Assembly: GCA_900466875.1 (NCBI GenBank) | Contig: UBNQ01000019.1 | Coordinates: 1-64,000, forward strand | Reading direction: 5' to 3' | From: Hyphomicrobiales bacterium | Lineage (GTDB): Bacteria > Pseudomonadota > Alphaproteobacteria > Rhizobiales > Rhizobiaceae | DNA: 64,000 bases | In this document: in pieces, positions 33,639 through 42,097 of the stretch | How positions within the stretch are numbered: the first letter of the stretch is position 1 | Layout: every line of letters starts with the position of its first letter | Notes under the pieces: model-generated | What the model saw: only the letters and a program-made list of their open reading frames with translations | Told to the model about the DNA's origin: nothing | Database searches by the model: none | Program-made: the position numbers and the translations under genes

Positions 33639-35735
33639 ATGTCGGGCCAAATCCGCCTTCTCGATAACCGCTGGGATGATGCCTATGCCGAAAAGCTCGA
33701 TGAGCCGGGCAAGCTGCTTTATCGCTCAAATCTTTTGGGCAGCGACAAGCGCATCACCAATTACGGCGGCGGCAATACGTCCGCCAAGGTGATGGAAACC
33801 GATCCGCTCACCGGCCAAAAGGTCAAGGTCATGTGGGTCAAGGGTTCCGGCGGCGATGTCGGCACCATCAAGCTTGACGGTTTTTCCACACTCTACATGG
33901 ACAAGCTGGAAGCGCTGAAGGGCATCTATAAGGGCGTCGAGGATGAAGACCGCATGGTCGGCTTCCTGCCCCATTGCACCTTCAACCTCAATCCGCGCGC
34001 CGCTTCCATCGATACGCCGTTGCATGGCTTCGTTCCTTTCATGCATGTGGACCACATGCATCCGGATGCGATCATCGCCATCGCCGCTTCGAAGAATTCC
34101 CGCGAACTCACCCAGAAAATCTTCGGCAGCGATATCGGCTGGCTGCCCTGGCGCCGCCCCGGTTTCCAACTCGGACTGGATCTCGAGGCCTTCGTGAAAG
34201 CCAATCCGACCGCCAAGGGCGTGGTTCTCGAAAGCCACGGGCTTTTCACCTGGGCCGAGGACGCCAAGGATTGCTACCTGCTGACGCTCGAGATCATCAA
34301 CAAGGCGATCGAGTGGTTTGCCAGGGAAACCGAAGGCAAAACGATCTTCGGCGGAGCAGTTGCAAAGAGCCTCGGTGCGGAAGAACGCCGCGCCATTGCC
34401 GCAAAACTGATGCCGGAAATCCGCGGCCGTATCGGCAAGGCTGAACGCAAGCTCGGCCATTTCGACGATCAGGACGCCGTACTCGAATTCGTCAATTCGA
34501 AGAACTTAGGTCCGCTGGGCGCACTCGGCACCTCCTGCCCCGACCATTTTCTTCGCACCAAAATCCGCCCGCTGATCGTCGATTTCGATCCAGCCAAACC
34601 GGATGCGGATGCCGTGGTTGCCGGTCTGGACAAGGCGCTGGAAGATTACCGGGCCGATTACAGCCGTTATTACGAGACCTGCAAACACGACAACTCGCCA
34701 AAGATGCGTGACCCCAACCCGGTCATCTTCCTGGTTCCCGGCGTCGGTATGCTCTCCTTCGCCAAGGATAAGGCGACCGCCCGCATTGCCGGCGAGTTTT
34801 ATGTTAACGCCATCAACGTCATGCGCGGTGCTTCGACCGTCTCGGAATATCAGGGCCTGCCGGCACAGGAAGCCTTCGATATCGAATACTGGCTGCTGGA
34901 AGAAGCAAAGCTGCAACGCATGCCGAAGCCGAAAAGCCTTGCCGGCCAGGTGGCCTTCGTCACTGGCGGTGCCGGCGGCATCGGTCGCGCGACCGCAACC
35001 CGCCTGATCGGTGAGGGGGCCTGCGTGGTTTTGGCGGACATCGATCAGAACGCTCTCGACGAAGCCCATGACGATTTCGCCAAGCGGTTTGGCGCTGATG
35101 CCGTCCGCGGCGTGAAGCTGGACGTGACCAACGAAGACGCTGTCGCAAAGGCATTTATCGAAGCATCAGTCGAATTTGGCGGCATCGACATTCTCGTCTC
35201 CAATGCCGGCATCGCTTCTTCAGCCCCGGTAGAAGACACCACGCTTGCCATGTGGAACAAGAATATCGACATTCTTGCCACCGGCTATTTCCTTGTCTCC
35301 CGCGAAGCTTTTCGCCTGTTCCGGCGCCAGAAGATCGGCGGCAACGTCGTTTTCGTCGCCTCCAAAAACGGCCTTGCGTCGTCGCCCAACGCTTCGGCCT
35401 ATTGCACGGCCAAGGCTGCCGAAATCCATCTCGCCCGGTGCCTTGCTTTGGAAGGGGCCGATGCCGGCATCCGCGTCAACACCGTCAACCCGGATGCCGT
35501 GCTTCGCGGTTCAAAGATCTGGAGCGGCGAGTGGCGCGAACAGCGGGCAACATCTTCCAAGATCGACGTGAGCGAGCTGGAGGAACATTACCGCAAGCGT
35601 TCGATGCTCAAGCTCAACGTCTTCCCGGAGGACATTGCGGAGGCGATCTATTTCCTCGCCTCCGACCTCTCGGCCAAATCCACCGGCAACATCATCAACG
35701 TCGATGCCGGCAACGCCCAGAGCTTTACACGCTGA
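33639..35735 (+). CDS. rhaD: RhaD, bifunctional rhamnulose-phosphate aldolase/dehydrogenase
   Basis: A 698-residue fusion. The N-terminal half (about 1-420) is a class II aldolase/adducin-type domain with the metal-binding HMDHMHPD-like stretch (FMHVDHMHPDA) and VLESHGLFTW. The C-terminal half (about 435-698) is a short-chain dehydrogenase with VTGGAGGIGRATA, SNAG and YCTAK. In rhizobia this enzyme cleaves L-rhamnulose 1-phosphate and oxidises lactaldehyde. The ribosome-binding site is GGGAGGA. It is divergent from rhaR and followed by a bidirectional hairpin. Confidence 0.92.
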   Translation: MSGQIRLLDNRWDDAYAEKLDEPGKLLYRSNLLGSDKRITNYGGGNTSAKVMETDPLTGQKVKVMWVKGSGGDVGTIKLDGFSTLYMDKLEALKGIYKGVEDEDRMVGFLPHCTFNLNPRAASIDTPLHGFVPFMHVDHMHPDAIIAIAASKNSRELTQKIFGSDIGWLPWRRPGFQLGLDLEAFVKANPTAKGVVLESHGLFTWAEDAKDCYLLTLEIINKAIEWFARETEGKTIFGGAVAKSLGAEERRAIAAKLMPEIRGRIGKAERKLGHFDDQDAVLEFVNSKNLGPLGALGTSCPDHFLRTKIRPLIVDFDPAKPDADAVVAGLDKALEDYRADYSRYYETCKHDNSPKMRDPNPVIFLVPGVGMLSFAKDKATARIAGEFYVNAINVMRGASTVSEYQGLPAQEAFDIEYWLLEEAKLQRMPKPKSLAGQVAFVTGGAGGIGRATATRLIGEGACVVLADIDQNALDEAHDDFAKRFGADAVRGVKLDVTNEDAVAKAFIEASVEFGGIDILVSNAGIASSAPVEDTTLAMWNKNIDILATGYFLVSREAFRLFRRQKIGGNVVFVASKNGLASSPNASAYCTAKAAEIHLARCLALEGADAGIRVNTVNPDAVLRGSKIWSGEWREQRATSSKIDVSELEEHYRKRSMLKLNVFPEDIAEAIYFLASDLSAKSTGNIINVDAGNAQSFTR

Positions 35736-35744
35736 CGATAATTG

Positions 35745-35778
35745 ACAGCCACCGGGCGATCTTATCCCGATGGCTGTT
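35745..35778. terminator. Terminator-like hairpin between rhaD and pmp3
   Basis: ACAGCCACCGGG (35745-35756) pairs with CCCGATGGCTGT (35766-35777) at 11 of 12 positions. It sits between the converging rhaD and Pmp3-family genes. Confidence 0.5.
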
Positions 35779-35782
35779 TCCG

Positions 35783-35941
35783 CTACTTTTTCAGGATGAC
35801 CCAGATTGCGTGAATGATTCCGGGTACATAACCACATAAGGTCAGCAGGATATTCAGCCAGAAATGCAGGCCGATACCCACCTGCATGAACACGCCCACA
35901 GGCGGCAGGATGATGGCGAGAAGGATGCGAATGACGTCCAT
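35783..35941 (-). CDS. Pmp3/YqaE-family membrane peptide
   Basis: A 52-residue proteolipid with two transmembrane helices: DVIRILLAIILPPVGVFMQ and FWLNILLTLCGYVPGIIHA, ending WVILKK. The PPVGVF and LTLCGYVPGIIHAIW motifs are the Pmp3/YqaE signature, linked to membrane potential and salt or cold stress in other organisms. The ATG at 35941 has GAGG eight bases ahead; the open frame continues upstream to 36070 but only as antisense to rhaI. It is antisense-oriented inside the rhaD-rhaI gap, so it may separate these two genes transcriptionally. Confidence 0.88.
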   Translation of the reverse strand: MDVIRILLAIILPPVGVFMQVGIGLHFWLNILLTLCGYVPGIIHAIWVILKK

Positions 35942-36017
35942 AAAAACCTCGTCTTGAAAAGAATTGCACGTAACAACGCAGGCGAAGCCAGTTCGTTCGC
36001 TCGGCGGAGGAGGAAAA

Positions 36018-37310
36018 ATGACGGACCAGATGATTTCGACCGTTGTGATCGGTGAACACAACAAAAACAACGAAGCAGCGCTTGGCTCCGACTATGCGGC
36101 GCTTGGCGAAAACCTGTCCCGCCGCGGTATCGATATCGACGCGATCACCAAAAAGGTCTCGGAATTCTTCGTCGCCGTCCCGTCCTGGGGTGTCGGCACC
36201 GGCGGCACGCGTTTTGCCCGTTTTCCGGGGCAGGGCGAACCGCGCGGCATTTTCGACAAGCTCGAAGACTGCTCCGTCATCAATGAGTTGACCCGCGCAA
36301 CGCCGACCGTGTCCCTGCATATCCCATGGGACAAGACCGACCCGAAGGACCTGAAGGCAAAGGGAAATTCGCTCGGCCTCGGCTTCGACGCGATGAATTC
36401 CAACACCTTTTCCGATGCCCCCGGCCAGACGCATTCCTATAAATACGGCTCGCTCAGCCACACCGATGCCGCCACCCGCGCACAGGCGGTCGAACACAAT
36501 ATCGAATGCATCGAGATCGGTAACGCCATCGGCTCCAAGGCGCTGACGGTCTGGATCGGCGACGGTTCTAACTTCCCGGGCCAGGCCAATTTCACCCGCC
36601 AGTTCGAACGTTACCTCTTGTCCATGGCCGATATCTACAAGGCCTTGCCGGACGACTGGCGGCTGTTCTCCGAACACAAGATGTACGAGCCGGCCTTCTA
36701 TTCCACCGTCGTGCAGGACTGGGGCAGCAACCTCCTGATCGCCCAGACGCTTGGCGAAAAAGCCTTCTGCCTCGTCGATCTCGGCCACCATGCCCCAAAC
36801 ACCAATATCGAGATGATCGTCGCCCGCCTGATCCAGTTTAAAAAACTCGGCGGTTTCCACTTCAACGATTCCAAATATGGCGACGACGATCTCGATGCCG
36901 GTTCGATCGAACCCTATCGCCTGTTCCTCGTCTTCAACGAACTGGTCGATGCGGAAAACCGTGGGATCAAGGGTTTCCATCCGGCCCATATGATCGACCA
37001 GTCACATAACGTCACGGACCCGATCGAGAGCTTGATCTCCAGCGCCAACGAGATCCGCCGCGCCTATGCCCAGGCCCTGATCGTCGACCGCAAGGCGCTG
37101 GACGGTTACCAGCAGGACAATGACGCCCTGATGGCAACCGATTCACTCAAGCGTGCCTACCGCACCGATGTCGAACCGATCCTTGCCGAAGCCCGTCGCC
37201 GTGCCGGTGGCGCAATCGATCCGATCGCCGCCTATCGCGAGAGCGGCTATCGCAAAAAGGTTGCCGGGGAACGCCCGCCCGTTATCGGTGGCAGCGGCGG
37301 AATTATCTGA
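36018..37310 (+). CDS. rhaI: RhaI, L-rhamnose isomerase
   Basis: A 430-residue xylose-isomerase-like TIM-barrel enzyme converting L-rhamnose to L-rhamnulose. Metal-site and active-site regions visible are SHTDAATRAQAVEHNIECIEIG, FSEHKMYEPAFY, LVDLGHHAPNTNIEM and GFHFNDSKYGDDDLD. The ATG at 36018 has a strong GGAGGAGGA ahead and is preferred over an ATG at 35964. Its length matches the alphaproteobacterial (RhaI type II) enzymes. It is separated from rhaD by a gene on the other strand. Confidence 0.92.
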   Translation: MTDQMISTVVIGEHNKNNEAALGSDYAALGENLSRRGIDIDAITKKVSEFFVAVPSWGVGTGGTRFARFPGQGEPRGIFDKLEDCSVINELTRATPTVSLHIPWDKTDPKDLKAKGNSLGLGFDAMNSNTFSDAPGQTHSYKYGSLSHTDAATRAQAVEHNIECIEIGNAIGSKALTVWIGDGSNFPGQANFTRQFERYLLSMADIYKALPDDWRLFSEHKMYEPAFYSTVVQDWGSNLLIAQTLGEKAFCLVDLGHHAPNTNIEMIVARLIQFKKLGGFHFNDSKYGDDDLDAGSIEPYRLFLVFNELVDAENRGIKGFHPAHMIDQSHNVTDPIESLISSANEIRRAYAQALIVDRKALDGYQQDNDALMATDSLKRAYRTDVEPILAEARRRAGGAIDPIAAYRESGYRKKVAGERPPVIGGSGGII

Positions 37311-37321
37311 TCGCTTCGAAC

Positions 37322-37353
37322 ATGTTGAGGGTCACTATGATGGCCCTCAACAT
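37322..37353 (+). terminator. Hairpin after rhaI
   Basis: ATGTTGAGGG (37322-37331) pairs perfectly with CCCTCAACAT (37344-37353), extendable by two more pairs including one wobble. It lies 11 bp after the rhaI stop and lacks a long T-tract. Confidence 0.5.
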
Positions 37354-37552
37354 ACTTCCCTGAACAACTATCTTGCGTCGATCCCCCCCGAGCAGCGAGC
37401 TTTTCTCTTTCGCACAAACTCAGGCATGGCCTATCCTCTTGCCCACTGATTTCCGCTTTTGCCGACGCATTTTCCGTCCCTGACGAAACCAGAAGTCAGC
37501 AAAGCCCTCATACTTCAGCTATCTAGCGGAAATATTTGAAGAAAATCTATGT

Positions 37553-37568
37553 TTTGACTGCCGTCAAC
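37553..37568. promoter_or_regulatory. Degenerate parS-like site next to repC
   Basis: TTTGACTGCCGTCAAC agrees with the perfect copies at 25893 and 26085 at 13 of 16 positions and keeps the central GC and the AAC end. It is 15 bp beyond the repC stop, the classical parS position in several repABC plasmids. Confidence 0.45.
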
Positions 37569-37583
37569 AGCAGGTCCGGCTGA

Positions 37584-38813
37584 TTACCCCGCCTGTTTCA
37601 TGCCTCCACCGGAATTGGCACGCATCAGCGTCATCAGCATCCGTCCAAGCGAGAATTCGCCCCTCTCTGCCTTTTTGGTCAGATCCCGGAGATAACCGCC
37701 TGCCGAGTTGATATGGCCAGCCCGCTCGAGAATGCAGGCTATTGCGACAGCCGCATTTTCCGGTCCCATGATTTCGCAAGCCTGCTGATAGGCCGAGGGG
37801 CTGACGCCCAGCACGGAGCGGACAAGGATCGCCGCACTCATGAAGTCGCGCCAGTTGGAGATCCCACTACCGCCGGCATAGTCCAGCATCTGTGGGCAGG
37901 CTCGCAGCACCAGGTTCAACGGGAAAGCTTTCAACGTTTCGCGTTGGTCAACCTTGGACGATATTTTGGCAGGCTCGATTTTTTCTTCCTGCTCATTTCC
38001 AGAGCATGGTTCAAGTTCATAGATAGATTCGGAATCTGAATTCTGTATGTGGCATCCATTCTGGATGTCATTGGCGTCTATATTTTCGGTTTTTATCTGC
38101 ATTTCCAATCGATTGACGATGTCCGCACGCAATGCAGCCATCTCGTCGAGCAGTGTTTCGACCGTTTCCCGGTTCGGGGAGCGGGGCAGGCGGGACATCA
38201 GGGCATGGTACAGATCTTCCATCAGGCACCAGTCGCCTTCCGCGCCTTCTTCCACGGCAGCGGTGAGAAGCTTGCGGACGTCGCGACGGCAAAGGGTCAA
38301 GGCTTCCTTGGCACGTCTGAAGCGGATCTTTTCGGCTGCGACCCGTTGTGAAAGTCCGGCGAGTTCTGCGGCACGCAGCAGGATCGGTTCGAGGTCGAAG
38401 CCGAATGCTTCCTCGATCTGGCCGCCGTGTCCGCGGTGGGCATAACGCTTGCCGTTCGGGCTGTCGCGGCGATGGATAAGACCGGCTTCGACCAGGGCAG
38501 CCAGATGTCGGCGCAAGGTCGTTCCGGTTATGCCATGGGCGCGGACCGAAAGCTGCGCATTCGACGGGAAGACGACCAGCTTGGCACCGGCCGCAAGTTC
38601 GTTGCTCGGATAGAAGGTCAGCAAGGCATCGAGAACGGCCAGCGCACGGTCATGGAGACCGAGCAACTGACGCGCTTCCGAGATGTCGCGAAACACCTTC
38701 CATTTTTCGATAGGACGCGTCGATCGGTCGTCGGACGACTGAAGCTGGCCTTTTACCAAGGCAAGCGTCATCGGCCGGCGCCCGAAAGGCGTCGTCACAA
38801 GTCCAGTTCGCAT
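37584..38813 (-). CDS. repC: RepC replication initiator
   Basis: A 409-residue RepC protein, the replication initiator of repABC plasmids; the origin is normally inside the gene itself. The N-terminal winged-helix part is recognisable (VFRDISEARQLLGLHDRALAVLDALLTFYP, then GITGTTLRRHLAALVEAGLI), followed by a linker and a C-terminal conserved helical region (NWRDFMSAAILVRSVLGVSPSAYQQA). It is the last gene of the repABC operon, separated from repB by a 160-bp gap with the antisense RNA. Confidence 0.95.
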   Translation of the reverse strand: MRTGLVTTPFGRRPMTLALVKGQLQSSDDRSTRPIEKWKVFRDISEARQLLGLHDRALAVLDALLTFYPSNELAAGAKLVVFPSNAQLSVRAHGITGTTLRRHLAALVEAGLIHRRDSPNGKRYAHRGHGGQIEEAFGFDLEPILLRAAELAGLSQRVAAEKIRFRRAKEALTLCRRDVRKLLTAAVEEGAEGDWCLMEDLYHALMSRLPRSPNRETVETLLDEMAALRADIVNRLEMQIKTENIDANDIQNGCHIQNSDSESIYELEPCSGNEQEEKIEPAKISSKVDQRETLKAFPLNLVLRACPQMLDYAGGSGISNWRDFMSAAILVRSVLGVSPSAYQQACEIMGPENAAVAIACILERAGHINSAGGYLRDLTKKAERGEFSLGRMLMTLMRANSGGGMKQAG

Positions 38814-38874
38814 CTTTCACTTCACCTTTCTTCAGGCAAAAGAAAGCCGCTCACCAAAACGGTGCCAAAAACTC

Positions 38875-38959
38875 TTGACTGTGATTCGTGGAAATGCGAT
38901 TCTGCAGGTGCTTAATCAGAGAGAAGCTTCCACGACGGAAACGTTTTGGGGGCTTTTTT
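38875..38959 (+). ncRNA. Candidate antisense ctRNA between repB and repC
   Basis: On the strand opposite to repABC there is a good sigma-70-like promoter, TTGACT (38875-38880) and GATTCT (38898-38903) with 17-bp spacing. Transcription would begin near 38910 and end at the run of six Ts at 38954-38959 after a GC-rich, partly paired sequence, giving an RNA of about 50 nt. repABC plasmids encode such an incompatibility RNA here that represses repC. The location and promoter quality support the call. Confidence 0.7.
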
Positions 38960-38973
38960 CTTTTGGTCGGTTC

Positions 38974-39957
38974 CTATTCCTTCATCAGACGACGATATTC
39001 GGCATAAAGGTCGTCGAGGCTGTCGGCGATGAATTCGCCAAAACCCACGCCATCTCTGGCCTTCAGTGCCAATGTGTAGCTTTTTCCGTCGTTGCGGATT
39101 TCGGCCGATACGGCCCTTGCAACGCTCTTGTCCTTCGGTACCCATTTCGACTTCTTCGGCGGCCTGGCATAACCCGAGGCTTTCTTTCGGGTCAGGGCAT
39201 CGATAACGAAGGCAAAACGGGCGTCGCCGTTCAGGCCGGCAAGATCGGTCGCAGCGAGAACTTCGCGCAATCGTGCCAGATTGGTCGGCTTTTCGAGAAG
39301 CAGCTTGAGTTCGTACCAGCGGTCGCGGCCAGGCAGCTTGGCGCCGCCGATCGCGTCCAGAATGTCGCGGGGCATGTTGGCGACCGACATCATCTTCGAC
39401 AGCGTCGCCTTATCCACAGATAAGGCGGTCATCACAATCGTGCTGTCATTGTCGTAGTGTAACTCTGAAAGCCGACGAGCAAAGGTTGCCTTTTCGATGA
39501 ACGAAAGATCCGCGCGAGCAGAATTCTCCTGCCCCTGGGCAATGACATGCTCGCGGTCGGAGATGGGCTTCACCACCGCGCGGACATTGCGGCCGAGCAC
39601 GGTTGCCGCTTTCAGCCGACGATGGCCAAAAACGACCATGTAACGGCCGTCATGATGCGGGTGAGGGCGTACCAGGATGGGGCTTGTTTGCCCGTGTTCA
39701 CGGATGGCGGCAATAAGTTCCTCGAACGCCTGCGGATCCTCCTCTAGACGGTCGCGAATGAAGGATTCCTCGATAGTCTCGGGCGACAGCTCGACGACGG
39801 TTTCGCCTTCCAGCATCTTGTCGGCACGCTCCGCCAGTTCGTCGATCGTCGAAATGATCGAGCGGGACGCGCCCTTGACCGTATAATCGAGCGCAACGCC
39901 GTTATCTGGCAGCTCCTCGTTCATCAGATTGGCAAACGGGTTTTTTCGAGCCATCAC
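38974..39957 (-). CDS. repB: RepB, ParB-like partition protein
   Basis: A 327-residue ParB-family protein that binds parS. The ParB N-terminal domain is visible in GQTSPILVRPHPHHDGRYMVVFGHRRLKAATVLG. It is followed by the HTH region ARADLSFIEKATFARRLSELHY and VDKATLSKMMSVANM. The start overlaps the repA stop by 4 bp. Its likely targets are the GTTGACAGCTGTCAAC palindromes at 25893 and 26085 and the weaker site beside repC. Confidence 0.95.
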   Translation of the reverse strand: MMARKNPFANLMNEELPDNGVALDYTVKGASRSIISTIDELAERADKMLEGETVVELSPETIEESFIRDRLEEDPQAFEELIAAIREHGQTSPILVRPHPHHDGRYMVVFGHRRLKAATVLGRNVRAVVKPISDREHVIAQGQENSARADLSFIEKATFARRLSELHYDNDSTIVMTALSVDKATLSKMMSVANMPRDILDAIGGAKLPGRDRWYELKLLLEKPTNLARLREVLAATDLAGLNGDARFAFVIDALTRKKASGYARPPKKSKWVPKDKSVARAVSAEIRNDGKSYTLALKARDGVGFGEFIADSLDDLYAEYRRLMKE

Positions 39958-41150
39958 ATCCTCCCCCAGGCGCGATGGATCAGCCCCTGGATCTCGAAAT
40001 TGACGCTGTCCATGCAGTCTATGGCGCGGTCATACGTTTCGCGGGTGAAATTGGCGCGTTCGACTTCGTAGAGCGTCTGTTTGGTGAGACCGGCATCGGA
40101 AATCGCCGTCGACTTCACCATCGGATTTTTCAGAATTTCCTCCGCCAGCATCGACTGCATGAAACCGAGCATCTGCGCCTGCGGGATATCGGTCGGCTCA
40201 TAGCGGGTAATCAGATACCGCAACCAGTCCATTTCGACATTGGCGCCGGCGCGCTTGATCGTCTTGATGATATTGCCGAGCATCAGCAGGAACTGGCTCA
40301 TCGACATGAGGTCGAGCATCTGCGGATGCACGGTGATGAGCACCGAGGTCGCCGCCGTCAGGGCGGTGAGGGTCAGATAACCGAGCTGCGGCGGGCAGTC
40401 GACGATCACGACATCATACCGGTCCTCGACCTGCTGGAGGGCCTTGCCAAGACGGGTGAAGAAGCGCTTGCCCTCGTTGGAGGTCTGCATCGCCAGCGGC
40501 GTATCGTATTCGTATTCCTGCAGTTCCAGATTGGCCGGAATGATATCCAGGTCGGGAAAATTGGTCTGCTGGATAATGTCGGCAAGCGGCTTCTTCTCGT
40601 CATCATAACGGATCGCATCATAAAGCGAGGGGTTACGGTCGAGCTCCGGCTGAAAACCGTGCAGGGCGGAGAGCGAAGCCTGCGGGTCGAGGTCAATGGC
40701 AAGGACACGGTGGCCGGTCAGCGCCAGATGCTGGGCCAGATGGGCCGTCGTCGTCGTCTTGCCGGAGCCGCCCTTGAAGTTGACGACCGCAATCACCTGC
40801 AGCTTGTCACCTTCCTTGCGGTGCGGGACGTATTTCTTGGCGTCGGATTTTCCGGTCTTGTCGAGGAAAAAGCGCAGTTCCTGCATCTGCTCGCCGGTGT
40901 AAAAACGGCGGCCGCCGGTCGACGTCTTCGGCGTCGGGCCCTTGCCTTCAAGGTGGAGGCGCTTCAGATTGTTCGGACTGACGCCGAGATAATGCGCCAC
41001 TTCCGCCATCGAGAACAGGCGCAATGTCTTCTTCGCATTCGGGGGAAACTTTTCCATCCGCAACTGGTCGAGGCGACGCGAGATCTCTGCACCCTGATGC
41101 AGGATCTTCTCGTCGAACTCGAAGGATGGCAGTTTAGAATGCGCGTTCAT
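39954..41150 (-). CDS. repA: RepA, ParA-like partition ATPase
   Basis: A 398-residue ParA-type ATPase for plasmid segregation and autoregulation of the repABC operon. The N-terminal HTH (MAEVAHYLGVSPNNLKRLHLEG) is followed by the Walker A motif FKGGSGKTTTTAHL near residue 125 and VIVDCPPQLGYLTLTALTAA. It is the first gene of the operon; the repA promoter lies in the region upstream of 41150. Confidence 0.95.
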   Translation of the reverse strand: MNAHSKLPSFEFDEKILHQGAEISRRLDQLRMEKFPPNAKKTLRLFSMAEVAHYLGVSPNNLKRLHLEGKGPTPKTSTGGRRFYTGEQMQELRFFLDKTGKSDAKKYVPHRKEGDKLQVIAVVNFKGGSGKTTTTAHLAQHLALTGHRVLAIDLDPQASLSALHGFQPELDRNPSLYDAIRYDDEKKPLADIIQQTNFPDLDIIPANLELQEYEYDTPLAMQTSNEGKRFFTRLGKALQQVEDRYDVVIVDCPPQLGYLTLTALTAATSVLITVHPQMLDLMSMSQFLLMLGNIIKTIKRAGANVEMDWLRYLITRYEPTDIPQAQMLGFMQSMLAEEILKNPMVKSTAISDAGLTKQTLYEVERANFTRETYDRAIDCMDSVNFEIQGLIHRAWGRM

Positions 41151-41687
41151 ATTGGAACCGTTCTGGCGACAAAACTCATGTTTCCGGGAAACTGCCGCCA
41201 GTATCGGTCTTTCTGGAAGGCTTACAAGGAAATTTTGGTAAACCGCGGCTTAATCCAATGGAATCGGATTCTGCGATTTTACCCCTATCTCCATGATATA
41301 AAATAATTTTCCGCCTTGTTCCAAGCAGAGCGGTTGCTGGCGGCTCAAGCCGGGCAGCGCATCCCGAACTGCCGAAACCATCCAATTTGTCTCCGCAAAG
41401 TGAGAATCAGCCTTGAGAGAATCAGAGTGAGTCGCACAGCAGGGTAGGCGTCGACATCACCACGAAAATGGGATCGCAGGTTATCGGAGGATCGGAAATC
41501 TCGACACCGGGCTTCGATCGCTCTGCGGCGTCCGGTGATTAAATGCCGCAGGCGAAAAAGAGAAAATCTTCCTCCGCTGACGCCTGGGGTAGTTGCCAAG
41601 TCGCGAATCCTACTTTAGAATCATTCTAAGATTTATGAGTTTGGGTCTCAGGTTTTAGAACCCGACATTTGAAGAAGGAGAGTTACC
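41151..41687. other. repA upstream region, no other gene seen
   Basis: This 537-bp gap should contain the repABC promoter and RepA/RepB operator near 41160-41310. An AT-rich stretch lies at 41280-41310. No protein gene was recognised. The Irr-like box at 41614 belongs to the small gene on the right. Confidence 0.45.
41614..41630. promoter_or_regulatory. Irr/ICE-like iron control box
   Basis: TTTAGAATCATTCTAAG matches the rhizobial iron control element TTTAGAA-N3-TTCTAAA at 13 of 14 defined positions. It lies 58 bp upstream of the start codon at 41688, a suitable place for Irr to act on that promoter. Confidence 0.55.
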
Positions 41688-41888
41688 ATGTCCAAAGATA
41701 GTTCCTGCAAAGTTTGCTCGTTCTACGAAGATCACGTCGTAAACGCCGGTTCGGCTCCGGCGGACGCTGGTCTCTGTCGTTTCAACCCGCCGGTTACGCA
41801 GCCGGCGGCTGATGCCCGCGGCTTCTGGCCGGTGGTTTCCGCTAACGACTGGTGCGGCCAGTTCGACAGCGAAAGCAAGGCTGCCTAA
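41688..41888 (+). CDS. Small cysteine-containing protein, unknown function
   Basis: A 66-residue protein with four cysteines (CKVC at residues 7-10, then LC near 30 and WC near 56) and the conserved-looking segments RFNPPVTQP and GFWPVVSANDWCGQF. The spacing could form a small metal or iron-sulfur site. It is preceded by AAGGAGAG and followed by a good terminator, so it is a real single-gene unit. An Irr-like box in front suggests iron-responsive expression. I recognise it only as a conserved hypothetical protein of rhizobia and relatives. Confidence 0.75.
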   Translation: MSKDSSCKVCSFYEDHVVNAGSAPADAGLCRFNPPVTQPAADARGFWPVVSANDWCGQFDSESKAA

Positions 41889-41907
41889 TAGCGCCGGTTA
41901 TCGAGAA

Positions 41908-41943
41908 TGTGAAAGGGCGGCTGTTGGGCCGCCCTTTTCTTTT
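41908..41943 (+). terminator. Terminator of the small cysteine protein gene
   Basis: AAAGGGCGGC pairs with GCCGCCCTTT across a short loop and is followed by TCTTTT, a textbook rho-independent terminator 20 bp after the stop codon. Confidence 0.85.
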
Positions 41944-41949
41944 GAGATA

Positions 41950-42090
41950 TTCCGAAGAGAGGAGGGTGGTGCTTGCGGTAAAGTCCCCCTCTGGTCTGCC
42001 GGCTTGCCTGGGTCGAGCCACGCGTCTCGACCCGCTCTTCGAGCCCCCCCACAAGGGGGGAGAAGACTCGCGGTAAGCGCTACCATTCGG
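41950..42090. repeat. Intergenic palindromic repeat element
   Basis: The stretch contains GGGTCGAG...CTCGACCC around an eight-base loop (about 42010-42033) and CCCCCC...GGGGGG (about 42045-42059). It resembles the mobile intergenic palindromes scattered in rhizobial genomes. It lies just beyond the 3' end of the hydrolase gene. Confidence 0.4.
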
Positions 42091-42097
42091 CAAAATA

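Noticed and set aside
38941-38952. Possible LacI operator ACGTTTTGGGGG in the repB-repC gap
   Set aside because: It lacks the symmetric half and is better explained as the 3' part of the ctRNA terminator region.
39975-41306. 443-codon plus-strand frame opposite repA
   Set aside because: It is antisense to the well-supported RepA gene and has no recognisable domain or ribosome-binding site.
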